This document shows, in pieces, positions 46,655 through 53,956 of a DNA stretch of 64,000 nt (position 1 is its first letter; every line of letters begins with the position of its first letter). The position numbers and the translations under genes were made by a program. The notes under the pieces were generated by a model that did no database searches, was not told the DNA's origin, and saw nothing but the letters and a program-made list of their open reading frames with translations. The stretch is from Lachnospiraceae bacterium (GTDB lineage Bacteria > Bacillota > Clostridia > Lachnospirales > Lachnospiraceae), in contig FUZG01000003.1 in NCBI GenBank assembly GCA_900168235.1, positions 248,001 to 312,000 on the forward strand, given 5' to 3'.

Positions 46655-47914
46655 TTAGCTCGAAAGGCTGCTCCTTCCCATCAGCTCTTCCGCAAGTTCC
46701 GCTGCCCGTTCTGACCCTCTGCCGTCTCCGATGTATCCCAGATCCTCATTCATCTTCCTTATCGCATCTGCGTATTTAGCGGGATCAAATTCGCGGATTT
46801 GTTTTTCAATCTGATCATTGTCCTGCGCAACAGGAAATGGAATTATCGCATTGATATTGGGGGTCACTTCATGATTTGCTGAAATTACAGCATCACTTGA
46901 AATGTCAAAACTCAGATCACCACGATTTTTTCGATATTCATCCAGATCATCTGCGTAGAGAAATACAGGGATTCCGTTGCATCCTGCGTCGAATGCCATG
47001 CTGGAGTAGTCTGTGATCAGCATATCTGATGCTGCAATGACTTCATCAGCTTCGTCCCACTGACTGACATCTATCACTCCGGTTTCTGACTTTACTGCAT
47101 TTTTCTTGCGTGCTGCTACTATCTGGGGATGCAGTCTTTCGAACATCACCCATTTTTCCCCGGTCTTTTCTTCCAGATTTTTAAGCACCCTCTGTTTATC
47201 CAGCGTAGTGTCTTCTTCATACACACTTCTATTTGTCTTCTGCCCTTTTTCCCTGAAAGTTGGGGCATATAAGACTACTTTGACGTCATCCGAAACATTG
47301 TATGTACTTTTGATAATATGCTTTATCTCTGACCTGTCCCCGTACAGGATATCTTCACGAGCCTGACCTATGACCTTTATAGGTCCATCGTAGACAAGAC
47401 CTTTTACAAAGTACTCCTTTGCCCACTTAGAATCTGTAACCACATAGTCTATCAGTTCCGAATCTCTTTTGCTTACCAGATGTGCTATCTTTGAGAATCC
47501 CTTTCCTCTCCACATTCCTATGTTTTTAAGCCCAAGACCCGCGTGCCAGGTGTTTATGTAGTACTGACCTTTGCGCTTCAGGGTTCCTAGCGGCTTTCTG
47601 TAGTTATCTATCCAGAGTTTTGATGTTGATAGGTAATATGCCCGATTCCAAAGAGTCTCCTCACGCTTTTTTATATATGACGGAAACTGCTTTGACATGT
47701 CATTTACAAGCCAGTAAATCTCGAGATCCGGATTCCTGCGATGCATTTCCTCTATGATGTACTTGGGATTACAGCAAAATCCTCCTCTTCCCTCAAATGT
47801 CACTACCGTGATCCTGTTTTTCTTTATTGGGAATATCCTGCACGCTCTGTATGCAAGGCTATGAAAAAATGCCTTTGATTTTCTTTTTTGTATATATCTA
47901 TCTTCGCTGGTCAA
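46655..47914 (-). CDS. TagF/TarF-like CDP-polyol glycerophosphotransferase
   Basis: A 419-residue GT-B protein of the CDP-glycerol glycerophosphotransferase family. INTWHAGLGLKNIG holds the catalytic-type His, ERLHPQIVAA the second His, and LITDYSSMAFD is the family's C-terminal motif. It would transfer glycerol- or ribitol-phosphate from a CDP donor to the glycan at the membrane face. The N-terminus is basic and amphipathic, as expected for peripheral attachment. It is the first gene of the operon, preceded by promoter motif copy 3. Confidence 0.85.
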   Translation of the reverse strand: MTSEDRYIQKRKSKAFFHSLAYRACRIFPIKKNRITVVTFEGRGGFCCNPKYIIEEMHRRNPDLEIYWLVNDMSKQFPSYIKKREETLWNRAYYLSTSKLWIDNYRKPLGTLKRKGQYYINTWHAGLGLKNIGMWRGKGFSKIAHLVSKRDSELIDYVVTDSKWAKEYFVKGLVYDGPIKVIGQAREDILYGDRSEIKHIIKSTYNVSDDVKVVLYAPTFREKGQKTNRSVYEEDTTLDKQRVLKNLEEKTGEKWVMFERLHPQIVAARKKNAVKSETGVIDVSQWDEADEVIAASDMLITDYSSMAFDAGCNGIPVFLYADDLDEYRKNRGDLSFDISSDAVISANHEVTPNINAIIPFPVAQDNDQIEKQIREFDPAKYADAIRKMNEDLGYIGDGRGSERAAELAEELMGRSSLSS

Positions 47915-47956
47915 CTAAAGTGCTCCTTGACGTTCGTATTAAAAAATAACTTTATA

Positions 47957-47986
47957 ATTGTACCACAATCCGTATAATCCTGTTAT
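47957..47986 (-). promoter_or_regulatory. Extended -10 promoter-like motif, copy 3
   Basis: AACAGGATTATACGGATTG then TGG TACAAT on the minus strand, 43 bases before the TagF-like start. Similarity to copy 1 extends upstream to about 48110 (GACGCA and TTTGATATC blocks shared). Confidence 0.6.
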
Positions 47987-48192
47987 GCCTATCACTATCC
48001 GTAATGATTCAGTTACCAATTACTGACATAACATAATCAGAATGTATGCAAGAAATCGACGCATTGACATTAGAACATTTTTTTGATATCACAATCACGT
48101 ATTTTGATTATTATCATGAAATACACTCATGTACGGAAAGGAGTCGATGAAGTTATGGGCGGACAGGTTTCTTCTGTTTTCCCATCATTAAA

Positions 48193-48226
48193 GGCCTCCT
48201 TTGAAAAGTGTATCTCACAGGAGGCC
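48193..48226 (-). terminator. Terminator-like hairpin after RloA/RloB-like pair
   Basis: GGCCTCCT, 18 bases, AGGAGGCC, about 50 bases past the end of 48274-48918. The T-run on the minus strand is weak (TTTAATG). The rest of 47915-48273 holds the promoter motif and no credible gene; a plus-strand 64-codon frame has no family resemblance. Confidence 0.45.
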
Positions 48227-48273
48227 CTAGATTATGTATTTTTTATATTTACAGAAAAAATGTCACAGTCTCC

Positions 48274-48918
48274 TTAAACCTGTTCACCCAGTTTTACTAA
48301 TACATCAAATAAATCATTAATATTTGTCCCTCTTTTTTCGAGGTTATCCTTATTAATTCTGCTCTCAACAATGATCTGAAACAATGACTTCTTAACTGTA
48401 ATGTGATTGATTATGACTGTCTTACTCTTATTTATATTTTTTAACAAAAAACTATATGAATTGTCCTTAGAATTTAGCCTTTCAAACACTTTCTCATCTG
48501 ATTTAAAGTCACTAATCTCTTTATATCCAAATTCCTTCACAAGAAACTTTTTGTAATCATTTCCTTTGTATTTTGGAGAATGCAGACACGCCACATACTC
48601 AAAATCAGGATTATCAATGATTAATATATGCGGTATTCTTCCACTTTTATTTTGTACTACACAATATTCAATCAATTCATACAGATTTTCGCTTTCAAAA
48701 TTTGCACGGTCACCATCCACAACGATGAATTTAGCAAGACAATTATTATTAGCATCAGTCCGAAGTTCCTTCAAAAAATTCTTATACCCGCCCCCATGCA
48801 TATTAACCGGTCTAATTGCCAAAGATAGCTTATTTTTTTGCTTAAAAGACGAAAAGTAATTATATTCAGTATCGCCCTCACAAAAGATTTTTAGAACTTT
48901 TTTTGTAACCCTACTCAC
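48274..48918 (-). CDS. RloB-like Toprim-fold protein
   Basis: A 214-residue protein with FCEGDTEYNYF at residues about 12-22, FIVVDGDRA about 64-72 and IDNPDFEYVACLH about 100-112. This pattern (EGxTE, then Asp-x-Asp, then a hydrophobic NPxFE stretch) is the RloB/Toprim-like signature. It overlaps the ATPase stop by eight bases and forms a two-gene unit. RloA/RloB-like pairs are associated with restriction loci and candidate phage defence; the mechanism is unknown. Confidence 0.72.
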   Translation of the reverse strand: MSRVTKKVLKIFCEGDTEYNYFSSFKQKNKLSLAIRPVNMHGGGYKNFLKELRTDANNNCLAKFIVVDGDRANFESENLYELIEYCVVQNKSGRIPHILIIDNPDFEYVACLHSPKYKGNDYKKFLVKEFGYKEISDFKSDEKVFERLNSKDNSYSFLLKNINKSKTVIINHITVKKSLFQIIVESRINKDNLEKRGTNINDLFDVLVKLGEQV

Positions 48919-50179
48919 TTGCTGTTCCTCCTAAAATTCCCTTCATATAAAATTCATAAACCTTTGAGGTTTCATATCTTACTTCAGGAAATTCAGAAAG
49001 TGAGTACATTTCAGATTCTAATGTTTCGACATCCTTTGTAATAAAATAAATCTGCTCTTTCATATAGTTTTTCAGATCAAGATGCAAAACATTGTGTGTT
49101 GTGAAAATAAATTGGCCTTTATGATCCGTGCCATTTATCAAAGAAACAATTCTATCTGCCAGAACAGGATTCAATACCCTGTCCATCTCATCGGCAATCA
49201 CTATTTTATTTTCATATATGACCTTGAAAATTTGTACCGCCCAAGCAAAAAATTCTCTTACACCACTGGAATCTTTTCCCAATTCTCTAGTAAAAACACG
49301 ACCATCTCGTCCCTTACGGTATACAATAGACTTCTTAAACGGATCATCCTCATCTATATCTACCTTGAAAATACTATAATCCACAAGTCTGAATATCTTA
49401 AAATATCGATCGTCCCTTAAAACATCCAAATCTTCCTGTTCCTTCTTTATTGCCTTATACAAATCAAATGTAATATAATTCGATTCCGGTAACAAACTAT
49501 CCTTTATCAATTTGACAAATTTCACCGCAGGAACGCAATCCAAAATAGAAAATTTCGTCACAAACAACCCCATTCTCTGATCCGGTGAACTATTCTCAAA
49601 TAATCTCTTGTCAAACCCCTTTATATAATCACTATTTAATCCAAGTTTATAACCCATATGAACTTTATCTATATGGCATTTTTCCGACTCACAATTATTT
49701 CTATCACATTTTATATCTTTGTCGTTCCTATTTACATCAAATACCACTTTACTCTTTTCGCTCTTTTTCTTTTTTAAGGAGAGTTTTTCATTGATAATTC
49801 CCAAAAAATCATATTTAAGCTCATAAGAATAAATCACATCATCTTGGTCAGAAATTTCAACAAAAAAACTCTGTATTGTATCCGCTCTCTGAGGGCAATC
49901 AGTATGACAATAATTTGAATTAATCAGATACTTCCGCGAATTAACAGAATCATTATTTGTAAAAAAATACTTTAGTAAACTGAAGCTATGCACAAAATTA
50001 GATTTTCCACCCGCATTTTCACCCACGATAACTGCAGTTTTTTGAACATCAAACCCATTTGTCAACTTGACATAGTTATCCCTGAAACGATTCTTTACCT
50101 TAGTACTAGGTGCAAGCATAGAAAAACTTACTTTTTCTTTAAATGAATTAAAATTCTCAAATTCATATTTTAATAGCAT
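48911..50179 (-). CDS. AAA15-family ATPase (RloA-like)
   Basis: A 422-residue ATPase: Walker A VGENAGGKSN near residues 52-61, KDSSGVREFFAWA as the signature-type helix, Walker B KIVIADEMDRVLNP, and FTTHNVLHLD as the His switch. The start MLLKYEFENFNSFKEK is typical of this family, which binds DNA or partner nucleases in defence systems. It is the first gene of the pair with 48274-48918. Compare the second ATPase pair at 36775-38569, which is a different subfamily. Confidence 0.78.
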   Translation of the reverse strand: MLLKYEFENFNSFKEKVSFSMLAPSTKVKNRFRDNYVKLTNGFDVQKTAVIVGENAGGKSNFVHSFSLLKYFFTNNDSVNSRKYLINSNYCHTDCPQRADTIQSFFVEISDQDDVIYSYELKYDFLGIINEKLSLKKKKSEKSKVVFDVNRNDKDIKCDRNNCESEKCHIDKVHMGYKLGLNSDYIKGFDKRLFENSSPDQRMGLFVTKFSILDCVPAVKFVKLIKDSLLPESNYITFDLYKAIKKEQEDLDVLRDDRYFKIFRLVDYSIFKVDIDEDDPFKKSIVYRKGRDGRVFTRELGKDSSGVREFFAWAVQIFKVIYENKIVIADEMDRVLNPVLADRIVSLINGTDHKGQFIFTTHNVLHLDLKNYMKEQIYFITKDVETLESEMYSLSEFPEVRYETSKVYEFYMKGILGGTASE

Positions 50180-50426
50180 AACAATCTCCTTCTTTCGACT
50201 TGATTATACCATCAAATATATCGGTTAAAACATTTTTTTGCTTAGGCTTTACGTTTTTTTTATATTTTTTTATATTTTATGAAAGTCAAACCATTTTTTC
50301 GTGTTAACCCACCTCCCAATAATACATAACAAGTTACGCCAGGCTCGATAATACCTCGCCGAGCGAACTTGCATAGCACGCACTAAGCTCGAAAAAAACC
50401 TCGCTAAGTGCTCCGCATAATAAAGA

Positions 50427-50464
50427 AATAAGCCTGCGGAGCAGTTAAACACCGTAGGCTTATT
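50427..50464 (-). terminator. Rho-independent terminator
   Basis: AATAAGCCTRCGG arms separated by about 12 bases, followed on the minus strand by TTTCTTTATT. It lies 48 bases past the end of the flavin reductase-rubredoxin gene. The rest of 50180-50511 has other small inverted repeats and no gene. Confidence 0.75.
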
Positions 50465-50511
50465 CCTAAGTATATATTGCAAAATGTCCTGTTCGGGCAT
50501 CCTGTCTTTAT

Positions 50512-51150
50512 TTACTTCACAACCTTCTCAAAATCTGCTTTTCCGTGCTTACAGATCGGACAGATAAAATCATCCGGAAGCTCTTCACCCACGTACTCGT
50601 AGCCGCAGATACGGCATCTCCATATGGTCTCGCCCTTCGGAGTCGTTCCCACTGCCTGAGGCTTCGGCTTGATATTGTTCTGATAGTATTCGTATGTGCA
50701 GGATGATTCATCCGAGAGCACATCCATGGCGGTAGGTTCACAGATGAAGAGTGTATGTGAACCAAGATCCACGGTGGACTCAACTTTCAGTGAGAAGTAT
50801 GCGTTTGTACCATCTTTTATGAAGGGAACGCCATTCTCAGCGATTCCGTACTTTTCAGATGCGAAATCCGCGAATTTGTCCACGTCACGTCCTGACTGGA
50901 ATCCGAAGTGCTTAAAAAGCTCGAACGAAGCGCTCTGACTGATAGCCGATACGTTGCATACACCTGTTTCCTTTATCATGTCGTGGGTGTAATTTGCCTT
51001 GTTTACGGCTATTGAGATCCTGTTCGGTTCAGACGCAACCTGAATAGCGGTGTTTATGATACATCCGTTTTTCTTGTCACCCCGAACCGCTGTACATACA
51101 AATAGACCATAGGACAATTTGTACATTGCTTTCGTGTTCATCTCGCTCAT
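50512..51150 (-). CDS. Flavin reductase domain fused to rubredoxin (high-molecular-weight rubredoxin)
   Basis: A 212-residue protein. Residues 1 to about 160 are an FMN-binding flavin reductase domain (YGLFVCTAVRGDK, IAVNKANYTHDMI). The last 45 residues are a rubredoxin: WRCRICGYEYVG and DDFICPICKHGKADF, all four iron Cys present. In anaerobes this fusion (Hrb type) passes electrons from NADH-dependent partners to rubredoxin-using oxidases and peroxidases for oxygen defence. Not a glycan gene; it has its own TATAAT about 70 bases upstream and its own terminator. Confidence 0.85.
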   Translation of the reverse strand: MSEMNTKAMYKLSYGLFVCTAVRGDKKNGCIINTAIQVASEPNRISIAVNKANYTHDMIKETGVCNVSAISQSASFELFKHFGFQSGRDVDKFADFASEKYGIAENGVPFIKDGTNAYFSLKVESTVDLGSHTLFICEPTAMDVLSDESSCTYEYYQNNIKPKPQAVGTTPKGETIWRCRICGYEYVGEELPDDFICPICKHGKADFEKVVK

Positions 51151-51219
51151 GTTTCCCTCACCTTTCCCGGCATATCAATGCCGACCAGATCAAAGATTCT
51201 ATCTTAAGCCATTACTGAA

Positions 51220-51225
51220 ATTATA
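51220..51225 (-). promoter_or_regulatory. -10 box of the flavin reductase-rubredoxin gene
   Basis: TATAAT on the minus strand, preceded by GGTG, 70 bases upstream of the start. No good -35 box is seen at the standard spacing. Confidence 0.4.
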
Positions 51226-51258
51226 CACCTTCCACACGCATTTCCCCGTATAAATAAA

Positions 51259-51274
51259 GTACAAATTTATGTAC
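51259..51274. promoter_or_regulatory. GTACA palindrome, copy 1
   Basis: GTACAAATTTATGTAC, a 16-base symmetric site about 35 bases upstream of the -10 box. A similar site lies at 53000-53015 upstream of the secreted-protein leader. Confidence 0.4.
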
Positions 51275-51296
51275 TTTTTAAGCTCTTATGATCTCA

Positions 51297-51401
51297 TTTG
51301 GGGTGCCGGCGGAGAAGATTCTCAGCAAGTACTCTAAGGAGCTCTATGACGAGGCTGTGAAGCAGATGCCTCGTCCTGATGAGGAACCCAAAGAAATGTG
51401 A
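51297..51401 (+). pseudogene. Short plus-strand C-terminal gene remnant
   Basis: An open plus-strand stretch with coding-like composition (GVPAEKILSKYSKELYDEAV) ends in TGA just before a terminator. No start is present. It may be the last 34 codons of a gene otherwise lost; family not recognised. Confidence 0.35.
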
Positions 51402-51437
51402 CGATGCTCTGTTCATTTATGTAAGTTACATGAAAAA

Positions 51438-51475
51438 GGCTGGTGCAATTTTATTTTGCACCAGCCCCTTTTTAA
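51438..51475. terminator. Bidirectional terminator
   Basis: GGCTGGTGCAA and its complement as an 11-base stem, followed by CCTTTTT on the plus strand and by TTTTTC on the minus strand. It serves the secreted-protein gene (minus) and the plus-strand remnant. Confidence 0.8.
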
Positions 51476-51521
51476 TGATGAGAGTTATCCGTTTTAATTC
51501 TTGTTTGTTGGTTCTGTGAGA

Positions 51522-52715
51522 TTATTCTACGGAATCAACGTATGCGTCGTTATCAGCCTTGTAAGCGCCGTATACGATATTCTTCTTGCCCTTCAGACGC
51601 ATAGCAATCTTGTAGCCAGGATCATAATGTGACTCAAAACCATCACGTACATATGCTCCTGAGAATACATAATTAGTGCTGGTAAAAGCATCAACAACTG
51701 CAACTGTCTCACCACCTACAGTACCTGTTGTAAGTGTATAGTCCTTTTTGTTAATTTTCTTAATAACCTCTTTGTGGTTCTCAAGCTCAATCTTGAAAGC
51801 AAGGTCTGCCTTTGGTGTGCTGCCCTTTATATTAAGCTTTGTTGCAAAGACGTTCCAATCAAAATTATCACCAACATACTTTACAGTATTCTCTGAAACC
51901 TTTCCGTTAGGAGCATAGCTCACCAAATCCCCTGTCATAATTTCCATCGGTTCGATTGCAAGCTTATAAGTCTTATCCTTAAGTGCAGCTGTGATTGCCT
52001 TCTTAACACCCTTATCAACAGAATCAGCCTTATCAAACTTAATCTTAGGCTTTACTGTAAATGTTGCAAGATCTTTTCCCTCAAGCTTAGGATGAACGGC
52101 ACGTTCTCCTTCCTTCTTAGTGATAGCATTGAGAGATATATTCGCATCAACATTGTCCTTCATCTTAAGGCTGCCTACTGTAACACCGCCGATTTCTGTT
52201 GCTATCTTTGAAGCAGCATCATACTTTACAAGTGCAAGATATGCATCCACATCCTCATGCTTTGATCCAGAAGACTTACCCTTCTTATTAAACTCCTTCT
52301 TTCTTCCGTCGTAATGAGCTGTCGGAATCTTTCCTTCTTCACCTTCAACCGCATTCAAACCTCCATCTTCGGTTTTATATCCAAACCAAAGAGTCAGATC
52401 ATCATATCCATCTAACTTAATTACGCTGGCAGAAATAGTCGATGTATCATTTGAACTTACCGGTATCTTCTTATTATTTGCAAGATGCTCATCTGTACTT
52501 TGTCCCTGTAATACCGCATGAATTGCCTCTGCATTATCTACCATATTCCATGAAAGAGGATTAGTGGTATTTTTGACGATTGCATCTCCGTCATCAGCAA
52601 AGGTTATAACATCCCTTTCAGCTTCCTCTGCGAATGCTGCTGTGTTCAGTGTCAGCACCATTGCTGCTGAGAGAACAACAGCTAAAATCTTTTTTGTACG
52701 TGTCCATTTCCTCAT
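51522..52715 (-). CDS. Secreted protein of unknown function with signal peptide
   Basis: A 397-residue protein. The ATG at 52715 has GGAG eight bases upstream and begins the basic stretch MRKWTRTKK, followed by ILAVVLSAAMVLTLNTAAFA and a cleavage-like Ala-Phe-Ala/Glu site, so it is exported by Sec. The longer frame reaching 52865 runs through structured RNA and is rejected. The mature part is lysine- and threonine-rich with beta-like repeats (LGVxxxxY, KKxxKKDYTL) and no known domain or LPXTG. It might be a cell-surface or S-layer-type protein; function unknown. Confidence 0.7.
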   Translation of the reverse strand: MRKWTRTKKILAVVLSAAMVLTLNTAAFAEEAERDVITFADDGDAIVKNTTNPLSWNMVDNAEAIHAVLQGQSTDEHLANNKKIPVSSNDTSTISASVIKLDGYDDLTLWFGYKTEDGGLNAVEGEEGKIPTAHYDGRKKEFNKKGKSSGSKHEDVDAYLALVKYDAASKIATEIGGVTVGSLKMKDNVDANISLNAITKKEGERAVHPKLEGKDLATFTVKPKIKFDKADSVDKGVKKAITAALKDKTYKLAIEPMEIMTGDLVSYAPNGKVSENTVKYVGDNFDWNVFATKLNIKGSTPKADLAFKIELENHKEVIKKINKKDYTLTTGTVGGETVAVVDAFTSTNYVFSGAYVRDGFESHYDPGYKIAMRLKGKKNIVYGAYKADNDAYVDSVE

Positions 52716-52727
52716 ATGTTTCTTCTC

Positions 52728-52880
52728 CTTTTCTCCCTCTTCGGGGCCATCCATGTCCCTGAAGTCGTGTCCGGTGTGTGCCCACCGCCGTGCATCAGAG
52801 CGGTTCCTACAGGCTGTGCCGCCTACAGGAATCCATAGATAAATTTTTACGTAGCGGCCTGTCATTTTTGACCGCTATGT
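52728..52880 (-). ncRNA. Structured 5' leader, candidate cis-regulatory RNA
   Basis: Three inverted repeats in about 140 bases before the start at 52715: an 11-pair helix (52804-52814 with 52821-52831, G-U pairs included), a CUUC/GAAG-GGG/CCC helix (52739-52764), and a TAGCGG/CCGCTA helix (52852-52877). The GC-rich sequence contrasts with the AT-rich DNA on both sides. I do not match it to a known riboswitch class. Confidence 0.5.
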
Positions 52881-52999
52881 AAGAAAGTACCAAGAGAAAT
52901 CATTTGGTTTTAATATTTTCTGTTGTTTTTTAATAAATACAAAATCAATTAAAACCCTGGGAATATTGCACTTTTACACATACAATCCAGCATTTGTTT

Positions 53000-53015
53000 G
53001 TACAGATTTTTGTAC
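53000..53015. promoter_or_regulatory. GTACA palindrome, copy 2
   Basis: GTACAGATTTTTGTAC, with the same arms and spacing as the site at 51259. It stands about 285 bases before the secreted-protein start, upstream of the structured leader. Confidence 0.4.
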
Positions 53016-53017
53016 AT

Positions 53018-53956
53018 TTATATGCATATCTCATTTCTAAGATACTCGCCTATCTCCGCGATGGTCCTGAGCGCCTGATCCTTCACGAGCTCAGGGAAGC
53101 TGTTCATGCACGGAAATGTTTCAAAGCTCAGCGTTCCGTCGAACTTTATGTCTCTTAAGCCCCTGATAAAGCCTTCCCAATCTACGCCGATATCCGCAAC
53201 ACCCTCTGAACGAAATGTAAACGGCATCTGGTGGAGATCACCTATGCCGTCATTATCATGGATATGCAGGATCTTTAGCCTGTTTCCAAGAGTCGTGACC
53301 ATCTCATACGCATCTCTGCCTACGAGATTCATATGGCCTGTATCCAGACAGAAGCCAAATCTCTCCTCTCCTGCCTCTTCATTCAGCCTGTCTATCAGCG
53401 CTGAGGCTTCATGAGGGTCTGCACATACACCTTCTACTATACGCCCTGCCTGACCTTCATAGAGATTTTCCAGACAAATTACCACATTGTTTTCCCTCGC
53501 CATGGAGATAAGTGACCTGAAGTATTCAAAATTTTTCTGTATCTCAACTTCTTTTCCCAGATGATACTGGAGTTTCCATGGGTGTATCACCATATACGGG
53601 ATTTCCATGAATCCTGCGAAATAAAAGCTCTTCGGGATGACATTTTCCATCGTATAGGCGTTCTGACGCTCCCTGTCAGGCCCCGGAACGAATACAGGAT
53701 AGGGAGCATGCATCTGAGATATCTTTATACCGGCTTTTTTCAGTGCCTCTTTATAGGGCAGAAACTTATCCCTTATCTCGTCTAACGATGCGTCGAAGAA
53801 GGGATTTAACTTTCCTCCATATATTTCTGAGTTCATGATAAAGACGTCTAAGTTGAAATCTACGCAGTCGAAGCCTGCCCTCTTTATCATATCTATACCA
53901 TTTGTTGAGAGTTCCCTCTCCAGTATCCCCTTTGTCTGGACACCAAGTTTCAGCAT
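53018..53956 (-). CDS. Sugar phosphate isomerase/epimerase-like TIM barrel protein (paralogue of 4310-5245)
   Basis: A 312-residue TIM barrel. The ATG at 53956 has GGAGG eleven bases upstream and gives MLKLGVQTKG, matching the length and start of its paralogue at 4310-5245. HAPYPVFVPG, MVIHPWK, VICLENLYEG, FGFCLDTGHMNLVG and LHIHDNDG are the active-site strands; His, Glu and Asp metal ligands are conserved. The start lies inside the tail of the upstream gene (overlap 191 bases), which is unusual and discussed there. Confidence 0.8.
   Translation of the reverse strand: MLKLGVQTKGILERELSTNGIDMIKRAGFDCVDFNLDVFIMNSEIYGGKLNPFFDASLDEIRDKFLPYKEALKKAGIKISQMHAPYPVFVPGPDRERQNAYTMENVIPKSFYFAGFMEIPYMVIHPWKLQYHLGKEVEIQKNFEYFRSLISMARENNVVICLENLYEGQAGRIVEGVCADPHEASALIDRLNEEAGEERFGFCLDTGHMNLVGRDAYEMVTTLGNRLKILHIHDNDGIGDLHQMPFTFRSEGVADIGVDWEGFIRGLRDIKFDGTLSFETFPCMNSFPELVKDQALRTIAEIGEYLRNEICI

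Noticed and set aside
48083-48277. Plus-strand 64-codon frame between promoter motif and RloB-like gene
   Set aside because: Includes the terminator hairpin; no homology or ribosome site that I could trust.
50270-50500. 76-codon minus frame after the flavin reductase gene
   Set aside because: Runs through the terminator hairpin and other inverted repeats; composition is not coding-like.
52716-52865. N-terminal extension of the secreted protein
   Set aside because: Sequence is a structured RNA leader; the signal peptide begins at 52715 with a good ribosome site.
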